Assembly (NCBI GenBank): GCA_013811805.1
Contig: JACCUM010000502.1
Span: forward strand, 1-5,430
Reading direction: 5' to 3'
Length of the DNA: 5,430 nucleotides
Source: Geodermatophilaceae bacterium
Lineage (GTDB): Bacteria > Actinomycetota > Actinomycetes > Mycobacteriales > Geodermatophilaceae
In this document: positions 4,840-5,430 of the stretch, one piece after another
Layout of the letters: every line of letters starts with the position of its first letter
How positions within the stretch are numbered: position 1 is the stretch's first letter
Notes under the pieces: model-generated
What the model was told of the DNA's origin: nothing
What the model saw: only the letters and a program-made list of their open reading frames with translations
The model's database searches: none
Program-made: the position numbers and the translations under genes

Positions 4840-5430
4840 ATGCCAACTGAGCCGCCGCCCAGCGCACAGAGCGAGCCGAGTTCCTCGCAACGGGGGAAGA
4901 TGGCTACGAACTCAACGTCGAAGGGTGCGCCTGATTCGGGTGCGGGTGGCGTTGCGGCCGCGGGCGTAGAGGGTGAGTCGGAACCGGCGCGTACCTCGGC
5001 CAAGGTGATCGCCATCCATGCGCTGACCATCCGCGGCCTGCGCGAGGCCATCCCCGGACTGGTCGCCGCCTTCGCCTGGCTTGGCTTCAGCGGAGGGGTG
5101 CGCTCGTTCGGAATCGCCGGCATCCTTCTGGCCGCGGCCGCCGCGCTCGTGGGCCTGGCCGCGTTGAGCTGGTACCGCTTCACGTACCAGGTCGCGAACC
5201 GGCAGCTGATCATCAGCCAAGGCATCTTCTCGCGGCGGGTCCGCACCATCCCGGTGGACCGGATCCGCGCCATCGACAGCCAGGTCGGCCCGTTGCACCG
5301 CCTCCTCGGACTTGCCCGACTCAAGATCGAGGCAGCTGCAGCGGGGACCGGCAACGAAGAGGCTGAGATAGATGGCCTGCCGACCGAGACCGCCGCGGCG
5401 TTACGCGGAGCTTTGCTGGGCGCCCGGCGG
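4840..5430 (+). CDS. Membrane protein with bacterial PH domains (YdbT-like), 3' end cut by window edge
   Basis: An open frame runs from the ATG at 4840 to the last base with no stop, giving 197 residues of a longer protein. YdbT-type proteins are near 500 residues with repeated bPH2 domains, so over half is probably missing. Residues 1-52 are polar, Ser/Gly/Ala/Pro-rich and probably cytoplasmic and disordered. IHALTIRGLREAIPGL (59-74) leads into two hydrophobic segments (about 70-86 and 89-110). The first PH domain starts at WYRFTYQVANRQLII (111-125) and contains IPVDRIRAIDSQVGPLHRLLGL (137-158), which aligns by eye with VPISRIQTVDVTRGPLQRMFGL of the preceding protein, so the two are paralogues. 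The start lies 5 nt after the previous stop, consistent with coupling. It has no clear ribosome binding site; Met21 (base 4900), preceded closely by GGGGGAAG, is an alternative start. Confidence 0.88.
   Translation, partial: MPTEPPPSAQSEPSSSQRGKMATNSTSKGAPDSGAGGVAAAGVEGESEPARTSAKVIAIHALTIRGLREAIPGLVAAFAWLGFSGGVRSFGIAGILLAAAAALVGLAALSWYRFTYQVANRQLIISQGIFSRRVRTIPVDRIRAIDSQVGPLHRLLGLARLKIEAAAAGTGNEEAEIDGLPTETAAALRGALLGARR

Noticed and set aside
4668..5354. Minus-strand frame of 228 codons at the right edge
   Set aside because: It lies antisense to both PH-domain genes, which are recognisable and paralogous on the plus strand; the minus translation has no supporting features.

Overview
The window is GC-rich throughout, with strong G/C third-position bias, densely packed genes and one apparently leaderless start. 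This points to a high-GC actinobacterium (Actinomycetota). I cannot name the genus from sequence alone. Nothing looks phage-, IS- or CRISPR-derived. The genes are mostly recognisable families; the least explained material lies in the gaps between them.

Layout: (1) bases 2-1138, plus strand, a bacterial class I cytochrome P450 whose N-terminus lies off the left edge. (2) 1139-1225, a gap holding a 51-bp interrupted palindrome (1160-1210) followed at once by a -10-like GATAAT and an ATG with no ribosome binding site. (3) 1226-2203, plus, a complete prolyl iminopeptidase. (4) 2204-2330, a convergent gap holding a 71-nt element that folds end to end as one long imperfect hairpin. (5) 2331-2663, minus, a single-domain rhodanese. 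(6) 2664-2736, a short divergent gap with an imperfect inverted repeat. (7) 2737-4176, plus, a two-cysteine FAD/NAD(P) disulfide-reductase-family protein whose C-terminal catalytic His and Glu are replaced by Tyr and Met. (8) 4169-4834, plus, a membrane-anchored bacterial PH-domain (YdbS-like) protein overlapping the previous gene by 8 nt. (9) 4840 to the window end, plus, a second, longer PH-domain (YdbT-like) protein cut by the right edge.

Genes 7-9 look like one operon: a flavin disulfide reductase translationally adjoining a YdbS/YdbT-type membrane pair. The rhodanese is divergent from that operon and may share its control region; a link through sulfur or persulfide chemistry is inference only. 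The P450 and the peptidase are separate units with no obvious functional link. The main candidates for something undescribed are the two structured intergenic elements and the altered active site of the flavoprotein.
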